From: Bacteroidales bacterium
Lineage (GTDB): Bacteria; Bacteroidota; Bacteroidia; Bacteroidales; UBA932
Assembly: GCA_017471045.1 (NCBI GenBank)
Contig: JAFUWZ010000067.1
Span: forward strand, 1 to 38,877
Length of the DNA: 38,877 bases
Direction of reading: 5' to 3'
This document shows positions 1-7,882 of the stretch, piece by piece (within the stretch, counting starts at the first letter, position 1; each line of letters starts with the position of its first letter). The notes beneath the pieces are model-generated. The model was not told the origin of the DNA. It did no database searches and saw nothing but the letters and a program-made list of their open reading frames with translations. The translations under genes and the position numbers were made by a program.

Positions 1-141
1 GCAGTCTCTGCCAGGCCTTTTTGGAGCCACCCGTTCCACTCATACGGGGGAAGGTTCCCCCGAACCCCCTCTGTCGCTTCGCTCCGACCCGCCAGGATCC
101 TGCCAGGCCTTTTTGGAGCCACCCGTTCCACTTATAGCGGC
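1..141. repeat. Dispersed GC-rich palindromic repeat between two 33-bp direct repeats
   Basis: This non-coding stretch lies beyond the 3' end of nhaA. A 33-bp sequence occurs twice, at 8-40 and 100-132, with no mismatch that I can see. Between the copies, 44-85 is a G-run/C-run palindrome (GGGGGAA, two bases, TTCCCCC) followed by a CTTCGCTCC-type tail. The 44-85 segment matches the reverse complement of 8647-8689 inside ygiQ at about 37 of 43 positions, so both are copies of one dispersed family. The left end of the element may lie outside the window. Function is unknown; a transcription terminator or REP-like role is possible. Confidence 0.7.
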
Positions 142-1545
142 TTATCTTTTCTGTAATTTCGAGACAAGGTTGATGAGCAAGGAGCCCAGGACGCCGGCGC
201 AGACGGAGCCCATCAGCACCGCGATCTTGCCGGCGTCGCGCAGATGCATCATCACGTCGGGGGCCTGGTCGCCGAAGGAGAGCGTGTCCACGAAGATGGA
301 CATCGTGAAACCGATACCGCCCAGGCAGGCCACGGCGAAGAACATGGGCCAGGTGGCCTTCTCGGGCATGGCGCCGACCTTGAACTTGATGGCCAGCCAG
401 CTGAAGAGCGTGATGCCGAGCGGCTTGCCGAGCAGCAGGCCCAGGAAGATGCCCATCGAGACGCTGCCCTGTGCCGCGTCGAAGCTGAATACGTTGAAAT
501 AGGAAGGATCGCTGATCACCACGCCGGCATTGGCCAGGGCGAAGATCGGCATGATCAGGAAATTGACCCACGGGGTGAGCGCGTGCTCCACGCGGTAGGT
601 CATGTCCATCGTGCCATGGGCGATGCCTTCGAGCTTGCGCAGGGCGTGTTTCTGGGGCCCGTTGGGGAAGGGCTCCTCGTCGATGCCGTCCGCCTTCTCG
701 AGCAGGTCGAGGTAGTGGTTGCGCTTGTGGATGTACTGCGACTTGTTGTAGAGCGACTTGGCCGGGATCAGGAAGGCCATCACCACGCCGGACATCGTGG
801 CGTGGATGCCGCTGTAGTAGAAGAGGCCCCAGACGATGGCGGCGCACAGCAGGTAGGGGAACATCCGCTTCTCGCCGATGCGGCGCAGCAGCAGGGTGAG
901 GAGGATGACCAGCACGGCGACGCCGAGCAGCGGCAGGTTGATGCTGCCGCCGTAGAACAGCGCCACGACCAGGATCGCGATCAGGTCGTCCGCGATGGCC
1001 AGGGCTGTCAGGAAGACCTTGAGCGAGACCGGGACCTTGTTGCCGAGCATCGACAGGATGCAGACGGCGAAAGCGATGTCCGTGGCGGTCGGGATGCCCC
1101 AGCCGCTGGAGGCCATGGTGCCGTGGTTGATCAGGGTATAGATGAGCGCCGGGGCGATCACGCCGCCGAATGCGGCGATCACGGGCAGCATCGCCTTCTT
1201 GGGTGAAGAGAGTTCGCCGTGGGCGATCTCGCGGCGGATTTCCAGGCCGACGGTGAAGAAGAAGATCACCATCAGGATGTCGTTGATGAACTTCTCCACG
1301 GTCAGGTCGCGCGGGAAGAGAACGTCGACGACGCCGTCTTCGCTGTGGAGATGGAGCTGGATGTGGGTCTCCAGCAGGTCGTGGTACAGGTCTTTGGTGA
1401 AGGGAAGGTTGGCAAGCAGCATCGCCACCACCACGCAGGCCATCAGCAGGACCCCCTGGAACCAGGGCTTCTTGCTGAGCCGGTCACTGCGCTTGTTGAA
1501 TTCGAGGACACCTTTGTTCCAGGTGTAAATGGGAATCAGTCTCAT
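142..1545 (-). CDS. nhaA: Na+/H+ antiporter NhaA
   Basis: Inner-membrane antiporter that expels Na+ in exchange for protons and supports pH and salt homeostasis. The 467-residue product is hydrophobic, with about 12 membrane segments. It has the NhaA signature: the TVGLEIRRE segment near residue 100, PTATDIAFAV near 155, and the paired aspartates in AIADDLIAIL that carry the ions. A soluble insert rich in charged residues (roughly 265-310) sits between the two halves, as in many Bacteroidota NhaA proteins. The start at 1545 follows a good minus-strand promoter (-7 at 1578-1585, -33 at 1605-1608). The gene is monocistronic and lies downstream of the dnaN-exonuclease operon. Confidence 0.95.
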   Translation of the reverse strand: MRLIPIYTWNKGVLEFNKRSDRLSKKPWFQGVLLMACVVVAMLLANLPFTKDLYHDLLETHIQLHLHSEDGVVDVLFPRDLTVEKFINDILMVIFFFTVGLEIRREIAHGELSSPKKAMLPVIAAFGGVIAPALIYTLINHGTMASSGWGIPTATDIAFAVCILSMLGNKVPVSLKVFLTALAIADDLIAILVVALFYGGSINLPLLGVAVLVILLTLLLRRIGEKRMFPYLLCAAIVWGLFYYSGIHATMSGVVMAFLIPAKSLYNKSQYIHKRNHYLDLLEKADGIDEEPFPNGPQKHALRKLEGIAHGTMDMTYRVEHALTPWVNFLIMPIFALANAGVVISDPSYFNVFSFDAAQGSVSMGIFLGLLLGKPLGITLFSWLAIKFKVGAMPEKATWPMFFAVACLGGIGFTMSIFVDTLSFGDQAPDVMMHLRDAGKIAVLMGSVCAGVLGSLLINLVSKLQKR

Positions 1546-1550
1546 AAAAT

Positions 1551-1591
1551 AAGTGCTACCTTTGCTTTGGGCGGGCGCAAAGGTAGCACTT
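1551..1591. promoter_or_regulatory. nhaA promoter embedded in a perfect inverted repeat
   Basis: The arms 1551-1564 and 1578-1591 are perfect 14-bp inverted repeats (AAGTGCTACCTTTG and its complement) around a 13-base loop. The right arm contains TACCTTTG read on the minus strand (1585-1578), 33 bases before nhaA. A minus-strand TTTG lies at 1608-1605, exactly 19 bases further up. The left arm carries the same -7 box pointing the other way. In RNA from the upstream exonuclease gene the repeat would fold into a strong hairpin, so it may also end that operon. Confidence 0.75.
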
Positions 1592-1615
1592 TATCTCCGA
1601 AAATCAAACCGCGTC

Positions 1616-2476
1616 TCAGAAGAGGCGGCCGTTCCATTTGGCGGCCAGGCGCTCGCGCTTGAACTGCTCTTCTAGCCGCGCGAACTGGGCCTTGGTGTCC
1701 AGGGTGAAGCTGCCCTGCTGGATCCACGCGAAATACGAGGGGTCGGTCTCGAACACCTTGCGGGCCGTCTTGCCCTTGTGCTTGCCGAAGTTGACGAAGA
1801 TCTCGCCCTTGTCGTCCTGGATGAGGTGGCCCGAGAAGTCGACGTACTTCCGGCCGACGAAGGCGGCCAGGGAGGCGACATCGTTCTTGAGGACCTGCTC
1901 GCGGTGGCGGTCCGGCTCGCGGTAACGGTCCAGCTGGGCCTTGAGCACCTCATAGGTCGCCAGGGTGTCGGCCTCGGCGCTGTGGGCGTTCTCGAAGTCC
2001 TCGCCGCCGCAGTAGAAGCGGTAGGCGGCGCGGAGGTTGCGGGGCTCCATGGCGTGGTAGATGTTCTGCACGTCCACCATCAGGGGGCTGTGGAGGTCCA
2101 CCTGCAGGTCCTTGCCGGTGAGCTTGACGCGTTCGAACTCCTCGGCGAGCATCGGCAGGTCGAACTTGGCAGAGTTGAACCCAGCGAGGTCGCTGTCGCG
2201 CAGCCACTCCGCGACCTCTTCGGCCACGTCGTAGAAGGTGGGGCAGCCGGTGAGCATGTCGTCCGTGATGCCGTTGACCTTGGAGGCCTCCGGGTTGATG
2301 GGACGCTGGCACTGGCGCTCATAGTCCCAGGGCTTGATGCGCCAGGTCTTGATGCGCTCCTCTCCGCCCGGGAACACCTTGACGAAGCTGAGTTCGATGA
2401 TCGAATCGGCGGGAATGTTCAGGCCGGTGCTCTCGATGTCGAAGAAGAGCAGCGGCCGGGTGAGGTTCAGTTGCAT
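1616..2476 (-). CDS. DnaQ-like DEDDh 3'-5' exonuclease with C-terminal DUF3820-like tail
   Basis: Predicted 3'-5' exonuclease of the DNA polymerase III epsilon superfamily, 286 residues. The first catalytic motif is FFDIESTGL with D13 and E15. The second lies in FNSAKFDLPML, and the third is the HSAEADTLATYEVL stretch with the DEDDh histidine and last aspartate. After about residue 215 the sequence changes to VNFGKHKGK and SYFAWIQQG, a tail like DUF3820, often found after such exonucleases. The gene starts only 10 bases after dnaN, so the two are co-transcribed. That pairing suggests work at the replication fork (proofreading or repair), although the dedicated epsilon subunit could be encoded elsewhere. 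Confidence 0.88.
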   Translation of the reverse strand: MQLNLTRPLLFFDIESTGLNIPADSIIELSFVKVFPGGEERIKTWRIKPWDYERQCQRPINPEASKVNGITDDMLTGCPTFYDVAEEVAEWLRDSDLAGFNSAKFDLPMLAEEFERVKLTGKDLQVDLHSPLMVDVQNIYHAMEPRNLRAAYRFYCGGEDFENAHSAEADTLATYEVLKAQLDRYREPDRHREQVLKNDVASLAAFVGRKYVDFSGHLIQDDKGEIFVNFGKHKGKTARKVFETDPSYFAWIQQGSFTLDTKAQFARLEEQFKRERLAAKWNGRLF

Positions 2477-2486
2477 ACGCTCCGGC

Positions 2487-3608
2487 TTACGAAACCATGA
2501 TCGGCATCAGGATGCCGCAGATCTTGTCGCTCTCTTCCTCCTCTTCCGCAGGCACGATCAGCGCGGCGCGGCGCGGGTCGGCGAACTTCATGACGACGGT
2601 CCCGCAGGTCATGTTGCCGAGGATCTCGATCAGGAAGGAGGACTTGAAGCCGATGCCGAGTTCGTCGCCGTTGTAGTCGCACGGGAGCTTCTCGTAGGCG
2701 GCGAGGGCGAAGCCGAGGTCCTGGGCCGTGATCTCGATCTGGCCGGCCTTGAGGTCGAACTTGATGTGGTTGGAGGCCTTGTTGGCGCAGACGGCCACGC
2801 GGCGCACCGTGTTGAGCAGCTGGGCGCGGTCGATGCGCAGGATGTTGGAGTTGTTCTGCGGGATGACCTTGCGGTACTCCGGGAACTTGCCGACGATCAG
2901 GCGGCAGACCATCATCGTCTCGCCGATCGTGAAGACGACGGTCGAGGAGTCGAAGGCGATGCTGACGTCCTCGTCGTCCTTGTCGATCAGGGACTTGAGC
3001 ACGGCTGCGGGCTTCTTATGCAGGATGAAGGAGGACTTCTCCGGGGCCTGGAAGGCGCGGGTGGTGTAGCAGATCAGCTTGTGGGAGTCGGACGCCACCA
3101 GCGTGGTGCTCTCCGGATCCATGTCGAAGAAGATACCGTTCATCGCGGGCCGCATCTCGTCGTCGGCCGTGGCGTAGATGGTGCTGGAGATGCCCTCGGC
3201 GAGGACGCTCGCGGGGACCGTGGCGGTCATCGCGTCGCTGCCTGCACCCTTGATTTCGGGATAGTCGGCGGCCGGGAAGTAGGGCAGGGAGGAATTACCG
3301 TTGCTCCAGATGCACTCGAAGGAGCCTTCGCCGGCGGTCTTGATGGTGATGGGCTGGTCGGGGAGGGCCTTGAGCAGGTCGATCATCTGGCGGGCGGGCA
3401 CGGCGATGCTGCCTTCCTCCGCGATGTTCTCCACCGGCACGAGGGTGCGGAGCGTGAGCTCCTGGTCGGAGGCGGTGATCTCCAGTTGTCCTTCTTTGAG
3501 GACGAAGAGGAAATTCTCGAGGATCGGGAGGGCAGTCTTGGCGGGGATCGCCTTGGAGACATCGAGCACGCCCTTCAGCAGGCCGGCGCTAGAAACGTTG
3601 AATTCCAT
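2487..3608 (-). CDS. dnaN: DNA polymerase III sliding clamp, beta subunit
   Basis: Ring-shaped processivity clamp that tethers DNA polymerase III to DNA. The product is about 373 residues, the usual length. It begins MEFNVSSAGLLKGVLDVSKA and shows the three repeated clamp domains, with typical phrases LPILENFLF, ASDQELTL, IKTAGEGSFE, ASDSHKLICY and MIVSETMM-like FTIGETMMVCR. I place the start at the ATG near 3608. A TTG about 21 bases upstream is in frame, but the family begins at this Met. It heads an operon with the exonuclease. The AT-rich leader holds a tandem 10-mer (about 3623-3642). The clamp is not next to dnaA or recF here, a common situation in Bacteroidota. Confidence 0.95.
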   Translation of the reverse strand: MEFNVSSAGLLKGVLDVSKAIPAKTALPILENFLFVLKEGQLEITASDQELTLRTLVPVENIAEEGSIAVPARQMIDLLKALPDQPITIKTAGEGSFECIWSNGNSSLPYFPAADYPEIKGAGSDAMTATVPASVLAEGISSTIYATADDEMRPAMNGIFFDMDPESTTLVASDSHKLICYTTRAFQAPEKSSFILHKKPAAVLKSLIDKDDEDVSIAFDSSTVVFTIGETMMVCRLIVGKFPEYRKVIPQNNSNILRIDRAQLLNTVRRVAVCANKASNHIKFDLKAGQIEITAQDLGFALAAYEKLPCDYNGDELGIGFKSSFLIEILGNMTCGTVVMKFADPRRAALIVPAEEEEESDKICGILMPIMVS

Positions 3609-3731
3609 ATCTGTATTAATTATTATCAAATATTATCAAACTTCATTCTTGCAAAATTAACAAATAATCTCGGATTTTGGCATATATTTTGACTTTTTGA
3701 TGCGCGGACAATATTTTAAAAATATCATTAT

Positions 3732-5186
3732 ATGAAGAAAGGCTTTATTACCGTTTTGCTTTCCGTGCTTCTGAGCGGTCTGACCGCCTATGCCATCGTG
3801 AAAACAACGGCCCCCGCTCCCAGTGAGAGCCAGCAGACCGTGTACACCCCGGACGGACAGACCGTCCGCACTGTCAATTTGTCACTGTCCGACTATCCCG
3901 ATTTCACCTATGCCGCCGAGAATGCCGTCGAGGCGGTGGTCTATGTCAAGGTGACCATCCAGGCCCGCCAGTCCTCGACCCCTTCGCCGATGGACGACCT
4001 CTTCCGTTATTTCTTCGGTGAGGATCCCTACGGCAGCCGCGGCTACCGTGGCGGACAGGCTCCGGCGCGCCAGGGCAGCGGCTCCGGCGTTATCATCCGC
4101 CCGGACGGCTATATCGTCACCAACAACCACGTCGTGGAGAATGCCAGCAAGATCGAGGTGACGCTCAACAACAACAAGACCTACGAGGCCACGGTCATCG
4201 GCACCGACCCGGCCACGGACGTGGCCCTGATCAAGATCGACGCCACCGGCCTGCCGGTCGTGCAGTTCGCCGACTCCGACCAGCTCCGTCTCGGCGAGTG
4301 GGTGCTGGCCATCGGCAGCCCGCTGGGCGAGGAGCTCCGCTCCACCATCACCGCCGGCATCGTCAGCGCCAAGGGCCGTTCGATGCCCAACTACGACGGC
4401 CAGTTCAAGATCGAATCCTTCATCCAGACCGATGCGGCCGTCAACCCGGGCAACTCCGGCGGCGCCCTGGTCAACAAGCAGGGTGAGCTGGTGGGCATCA
4501 ACACCGCCATCGTCTCCACGACGGGTTCCTACTCCGGCTACTCCTTCGCCGTCCCGTCCAACATCGTCAAGAAGGTCGTCTCCGACCTGATCGACTTCGG
4601 CTCCGTCAAGCGCGCGATGCTGGGCATCTCCGGCGCCACGGTCACCGAGGAGGTGATCAAGTCCCAGAAGCTCTCCGTCACCAATCCTGAGGGGGTCTAT
4701 GTCGCGGAGGTCGTCAAGGGCGGTGCCGCCGACAAGGCCGGCATCAAGCAGGGCGACGTGGTCGTCAGCATCGACGGCACCAAGACCGCCACGATGCCGG
4801 AGCTCCAGGCCAAGGTCAACAGCTACCACCCGGGCGACAAGGCCACGGTCAAGCTGCTGCGTGACGGCAAGGACGTGGAAGTCTCCGTGGCCTTCACCGA
4901 CGGCAACATCGCGGACGGCACGGTGGGCAGCGACGGCACGGTCGCCTTCTACGGCGCCCAGCTCAAGGCCGCCGACAACGGTGTGCTGATCGTCTCGGCC
5001 GGCAACGGCAAGCTGGCGCGCGCCGGCGGCGAGGACGGCTTCCTGATCCGCTTCGTCAACGACCAGAAGGTCACCAAGCCGCAGGATGTCATCGACATCG
5101 CCAAGAAGAGCAAGCGCTCCATCTTCATCGAGGGCGTCACGGCCAGCGGCCGTCCCGGCTACTTCGGCTTCGGCAAGGACGAGTAG
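3732..5186 (+). CDS. HtrA/DegP-type periplasmic serine protease with two PDZ domains
   Basis: Envelope quality-control protease/chaperone of the Do family, 484 residues. An N-terminal signal/anchor (residues 4-22) exports it. The trypsin-like domain has the full triad: H133 in TNNHVVEN, D163 in DPATDVALIK and S242 in NPGNSGGAL. PDZ1 follows at about 295-390 (GVYVAEVVKGGAADKAGI), and a shorter PDZ2 at about 400-480. The Gly/Arg-rich loop at residues 100-115 matches the flexible LA loop. The upstream AT-rich gap has no perfect -7 box. The closest is a TATATTTTG stretch about 40 bases before the ATG. Confidence 0.92.
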   Translation: MKKGFITVLLSVLLSGLTAYAIVKTTAPAPSESQQTVYTPDGQTVRTVNLSLSDYPDFTYAAENAVEAVVYVKVTIQARQSSTPSPMDDLFRYFFGEDPYGSRGYRGGQAPARQGSGSGVIIRPDGYIVTNNHVVENASKIEVTLNNNKTYEATVIGTDPATDVALIKIDATGLPVVQFADSDQLRLGEWVLAIGSPLGEELRSTITAGIVSAKGRSMPNYDGQFKIESFIQTDAAVNPGNSGGALVNKQGELVGINTAIVSTTGSYSGYSFAVPSNIVKKVVSDLIDFGSVKRAMLGISGATVTEEVIKSQKLSVTNPEGVYVAEVVKGGAADKAGIKQGDVVVSIDGTKTATMPELQAKVNSYHPGDKATVKLLRDGKDVEVSVAFTDGNIADGTVGSDGTVAFYGAQLKAADNGVLIVSAGNGKLARAGGEDGFLIRFVNDQKVTKPQDVIDIAKKSKRSIFIEGVTASGRPGYFGFGKDE

Positions 5187-5209
5187 GCTGTTGATAATTA
5201 ACCGGAAAA

Positions 5210-5242
5210 AATCCCGCGTGAGTGTGAAACTTACGCGGGATT
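5210..5242 (+). terminator. Hairpin between htrA and rpoD
   Basis: The arms 5210-5223 and 5229-5242 pair over 14 bp with one G-T wobble and enclose a GTGAA loop. The plus-strand sequence after it (GTTCC) has only a weak T tract. On the minus strand the stem is followed by six T residues, so it would work better in that direction. It most likely separates the protease transcript from rpoD. Confidence 0.6.
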
Positions 5243-5291
5243 GTTCCGTATAAAAAGGTGGACAATACCCAGATTATACGTTTTTTCGCAT

Positions 5292-6152
5292 ATGAGACAG
5301 CTCAAAATCACGAAATCCATCACCAACCGCGAGAGCGCGTCCCTGGACAAATACCTCCAGGAGATCGGCCGCGAGGAGCTGGTGTCCCCGGAAGAGGAAG
5401 TCGAACTCGCCCAGCGCATCCGCAAGGGCGACCAGGAGGCGCTCGAGAAGCTGACGCGCGCCAACCTCCGCTTCGTCGTGTCCGTGGCCAAGCAGTACCA
5501 GAACCAGGGCCTGAGCCTGCCGGACCTCATCAATGAGGGCAACCTCGGCCTGATCAAGGCCGCCGAGAAGTTCGACGAGACCCGCGGCTTCAAGTTCATC
5601 TCCTACGCCGTGTGGTGGATCCGCCAGTCCATCCTGCAGGCCCTCGCCGAGCAGAGCCGCATCGTGCGCCTGCCGCTCAACCAGGTGGGCTCCCTCAACA
5701 AGATCAACAAAGCCCTCGGCAAGTTCGAGCAGGAGAACGAGCGCCAGCCGTCCACGGACGAGCTCGCCGAGATGATCGATATCCCCAAGGACAAGATCGC
5801 CGACACCCTCCGCGTGTCCGGCCGCCACGTCAGCGTGGACGCCCCGTTCGTCGAGGGCGAGGACAACAGCCTGCTCGACGTGCTGCCCAACGACGACTCC
5901 CCGAGCGCCGACAGGGGCCTGACCAACGAGTCCCTCAGCACCGAGATCGAGCGTGCGCTGCAGATCCTCACGCCGCGCGAGCGCGAGATCATCAAGTCCT
6001 TCTTCGGCATCGGCTGCCAGGAGATGACCCTCGAGGAGATCGGCGAGCGGCTCGACCTCACGCGTGAGCGCGTCCGCCAGATCAAGGAGAAGGCCATCCG
6101 CAAGCTCAAGAAACCGTCCGCCAGCAAACTCCTCAAGACCTACCTCGGCTGA
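5292..6152 (+). CDS. rpoD: Primary sigma factor RpoD (sigma-70/ABfr type)
   Basis: Housekeeping RNA polymerase sigma factor, 286 residues, the short Bacteroidota form that lacks region 1.1. It starts [20 protein letters not shown], the canonical Bacteroidales beginning, so I choose the ATG at 5292 rather than an earlier in-frame start. Region 1.2 ([20 protein letters not shown]) is followed by region 2 with the [10 protein letters not shown] core-binding and melting motif. Region 3 comes next, then region 4 with [15 protein letters not shown] and the [17 protein letters not shown] helix-turn-helix. It reads the TAnnTTTG promoters seen across this window. Its TGA shares a base with the argS ATG (TGATG), implying translational coupling. 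Confidence 0.97.
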   Translation: MRQLKITKSITNRESASLDKYLQEIGREELVSPEEEVELAQRIRKGDQEALEKLTRANLRFVVSVAKQYQNQGLSLPDLINEGNLGLIKAAEKFDETRGFKFISYAVWWIRQSILQALAEQSRIVRLPLNQVGSLNKINKALGKFEQENERQPSTDELAEMIDIPKDKIADTLRVSGRHVSVDAPFVEGEDNSLLDVLPNDDSPSADRGLTNESLSTEIERALQILTPREREIIKSFFGIGCQEMTLEEIGERLDLTRERVRQIKEKAIRKLKKPSASKLLKTYLG

Positions 6153-7882
6153 TGACACCCGAACAATTCCTTGCCGTGAAGGCCTCAGAGGCCATCAAGG
6201 CGCTCTACAACGCCGATGTCGATCCCGCCACCCTGCAGGTCCAGGTGACCCGCAAGGAGTTCGAGGGTGACTTTACCCTCGTGGTGTTCCCGCTGCTGCG
6301 CATCACGCGCCAGAGCCCGGACGCCACAGGCACGGCCCTGGGCGACTGGCTCGTCGCCAACTGCCCGGAAGTCAGCGCGTACAATTCCGTCAAGGGTTTC
6401 CTCAACCTCAGCCTGTCCAACATCTACTGGCGCGAAGCCCTGGCGGCGATCGCGGGCGATGCGGCCTATGGCCAGCTGCCCGCCACGGGCCGCCGCGTGA
6501 TGGTCGAATTCTCCTCGCCCAACACCAACAAGCCCCTGCACCTCGGCCACATCCGCAACAACCTCCTGGGTGCGTCGGTCTCCGACCTGCTCAAGGCGGC
6601 CGGCGACGAGGTGATCAAGGCGACGCTCGTCAACGACCGCGGCGTGCACATCTGCAAGTCGATGTACGCCTGGCAGGAGCGTTTTGACGGCGCCACGCCG
6701 GAGAGCACCGGCAAGAAGGGCGACCACCTCGTGGGCGACTGCTACGTGGAGTTCGCCAAGATGGAGAAGGAGGACCCTTCCGTGATGGACAAGGTCCACG
6801 AGATGCTCGTCAAGTGGGAGGAGGGCGATCCCGCCGTCCGCCAGCTCTGGGAGATGATGAACCGCTGGGTGTTCGCCGGCTTCGAGCAGACCTACAAGGC
6901 CCTCGGCATCACCTTCGACCGCACCTACTACGAGCATGAGACCTACCTGCTCGGCAAGGAGCTGGTGCAGCGCGGCCTCGACATGGGCGTGTTCGTCAAG
7001 GATCCCGACGGATCGGTGTGGTGCGACCTCACCGCCGACGGCCTGGACCGCAAGCTGCTGCTCCGCTCCGACGGCACGTCCGTCTACATCACGCAGGACC
7101 TCGGCACGGCCGAGCGCCGCTTCAGCGAATACAAGCTCGACTCGCACATCTACGTGGTGGGCGACGAGCAGAACTACCACTTCCAGGTCCTCAAGCTGAT
7201 CCTCAAAAAGCTCGGCTTCGACTGGGCCGACCAGATCTTCCATCTGTCCTACGGCATGGTGGAGCTCCCCGAGGGCAAGATGAAGTCCCGCGAGGGGACG
7301 GTCGTGGACGCCGACGACCTCATCGAGAAGATGTACGAGGAGGCCAAGGCCACGTCCGAGGAGAGCGGCAAGCTCGAGGGCATCAGCGAGGAGGAGAAGG
7401 AGCGGCTCTACCGCCAGATCGGCCTGGGCGCGCTCAAGTACTTCATCCTCAAGGTGGATCCCAAGAAGAAGATGCTCTTCAATCCCAAGGAGTCCATCGA
7501 TTTCAACGGCAACACCGGTCCGTTCATCCAGTACACGCACGCCCGCATCTGCTCGATCCTGCGCAAGGCGGCGGAGCGGCAGCTCACGGCTGCGCTGAAC
7601 CCCGGTGTAGAGCTGAGCCCGAAGGAAGTGCGCCTCGTCAAGATCCTGGGCGCCTATCCGCAGAAGGTGGCGGAAGCTGCCGCGGCGTTCTCTCCCGCCG
7701 TCATCGCGAACTACTGCTATGACCTGGCCAAGGAGTTCAACCAGTACTACCACGAGACCCCGATCCTCAAGGAGCCGGACGAGGAGGTGCTCAAGATGCG
7801 TCTCGAGCTGATCTCCACGCTGGCCGGCGTCCTGCGCCGGGGCATGAAGATCCTGGGCATTGACTTACCCGACAGAATGTAG
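6152..7882 (+). CDS. argS: Arginyl-tRNA synthetase
   Basis: Charges tRNA-Arg with arginine in the cytosol. The 576-residue class I enzyme has the N-terminal tRNA-recognition domain. Its HIGH motif appears as KPLHLGHIRNN (about 127-137), the KMSKS-like motif as GKMKSREG (about 375), and the anticodon-binding all-helical C-terminal domain as FIQYTHARICSILRKA onward. The ATG overlaps the rpoD stop by one base. Its own 3' end overlaps the proposed ygiQ start by 23 bases, giving an rpoD-argS-ygiQ operon. The length is within the usual range of 550-600. Confidence 0.96.
   Translation: MTPEQFLAVKASEAIKALYNADVDPATLQVQVTRKEFEGDFTLVVFPLLRITRQSPDATGTALGDWLVANCPEVSAYNSVKGFLNLSLSNIYWREALAAIAGDAAYGQLPATGRRVMVEFSSPNTNKPLHLGHIRNNLLGASVSDLLKAAGDEVIKATLVNDRGVHICKSMYAWQERFDGATPESTGKKGDHLVGDCYVEFAKMEKEDPSVMDKVHEMLVKWEEGDPAVRQLWEMMNRWVFAGFEQTYKALGITFDRTYYEHETYLLGKELVQRGLDMGVFVKDPDGSVWCDLTADGLDRKLLLRSDGTSVYITQDLGTAERRFSEYKLDSHIYVVGDEQNYHFQVLKLILKKLGFDWADQIFHLSYGMVELPEGKMKSREGTVVDADDLIEKMYEEAKATSEESGKLEGISEEEKERLYRQIGLGALKYFILKVDPKKKMLFNPKESIDFNGNTGPFIQYTHARICSILRKAAERQLTAALNPGVELSPKEVRLVKILGAYPQKVAEAAAAFSPAVIANYCYDLAKEFNQYYHETPILKEPDEEVLKMRLELISTLAGVLRRGMKILGIDLPDRM

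Noticed and set aside
244-1206. Long plus-strand frame of 320 codons opposite nhaA
   Set aside because: Composition is His/Asp/Glu/Gln-rich nonsense typical of the antisense of high-GC genes, and nhaA is certain on the other strand.
6185-7753. 522-codon minus-strand frame opposite argS
   Set aside because: A shadow of argS caused by codon bias; no domain, start signal or promoter.
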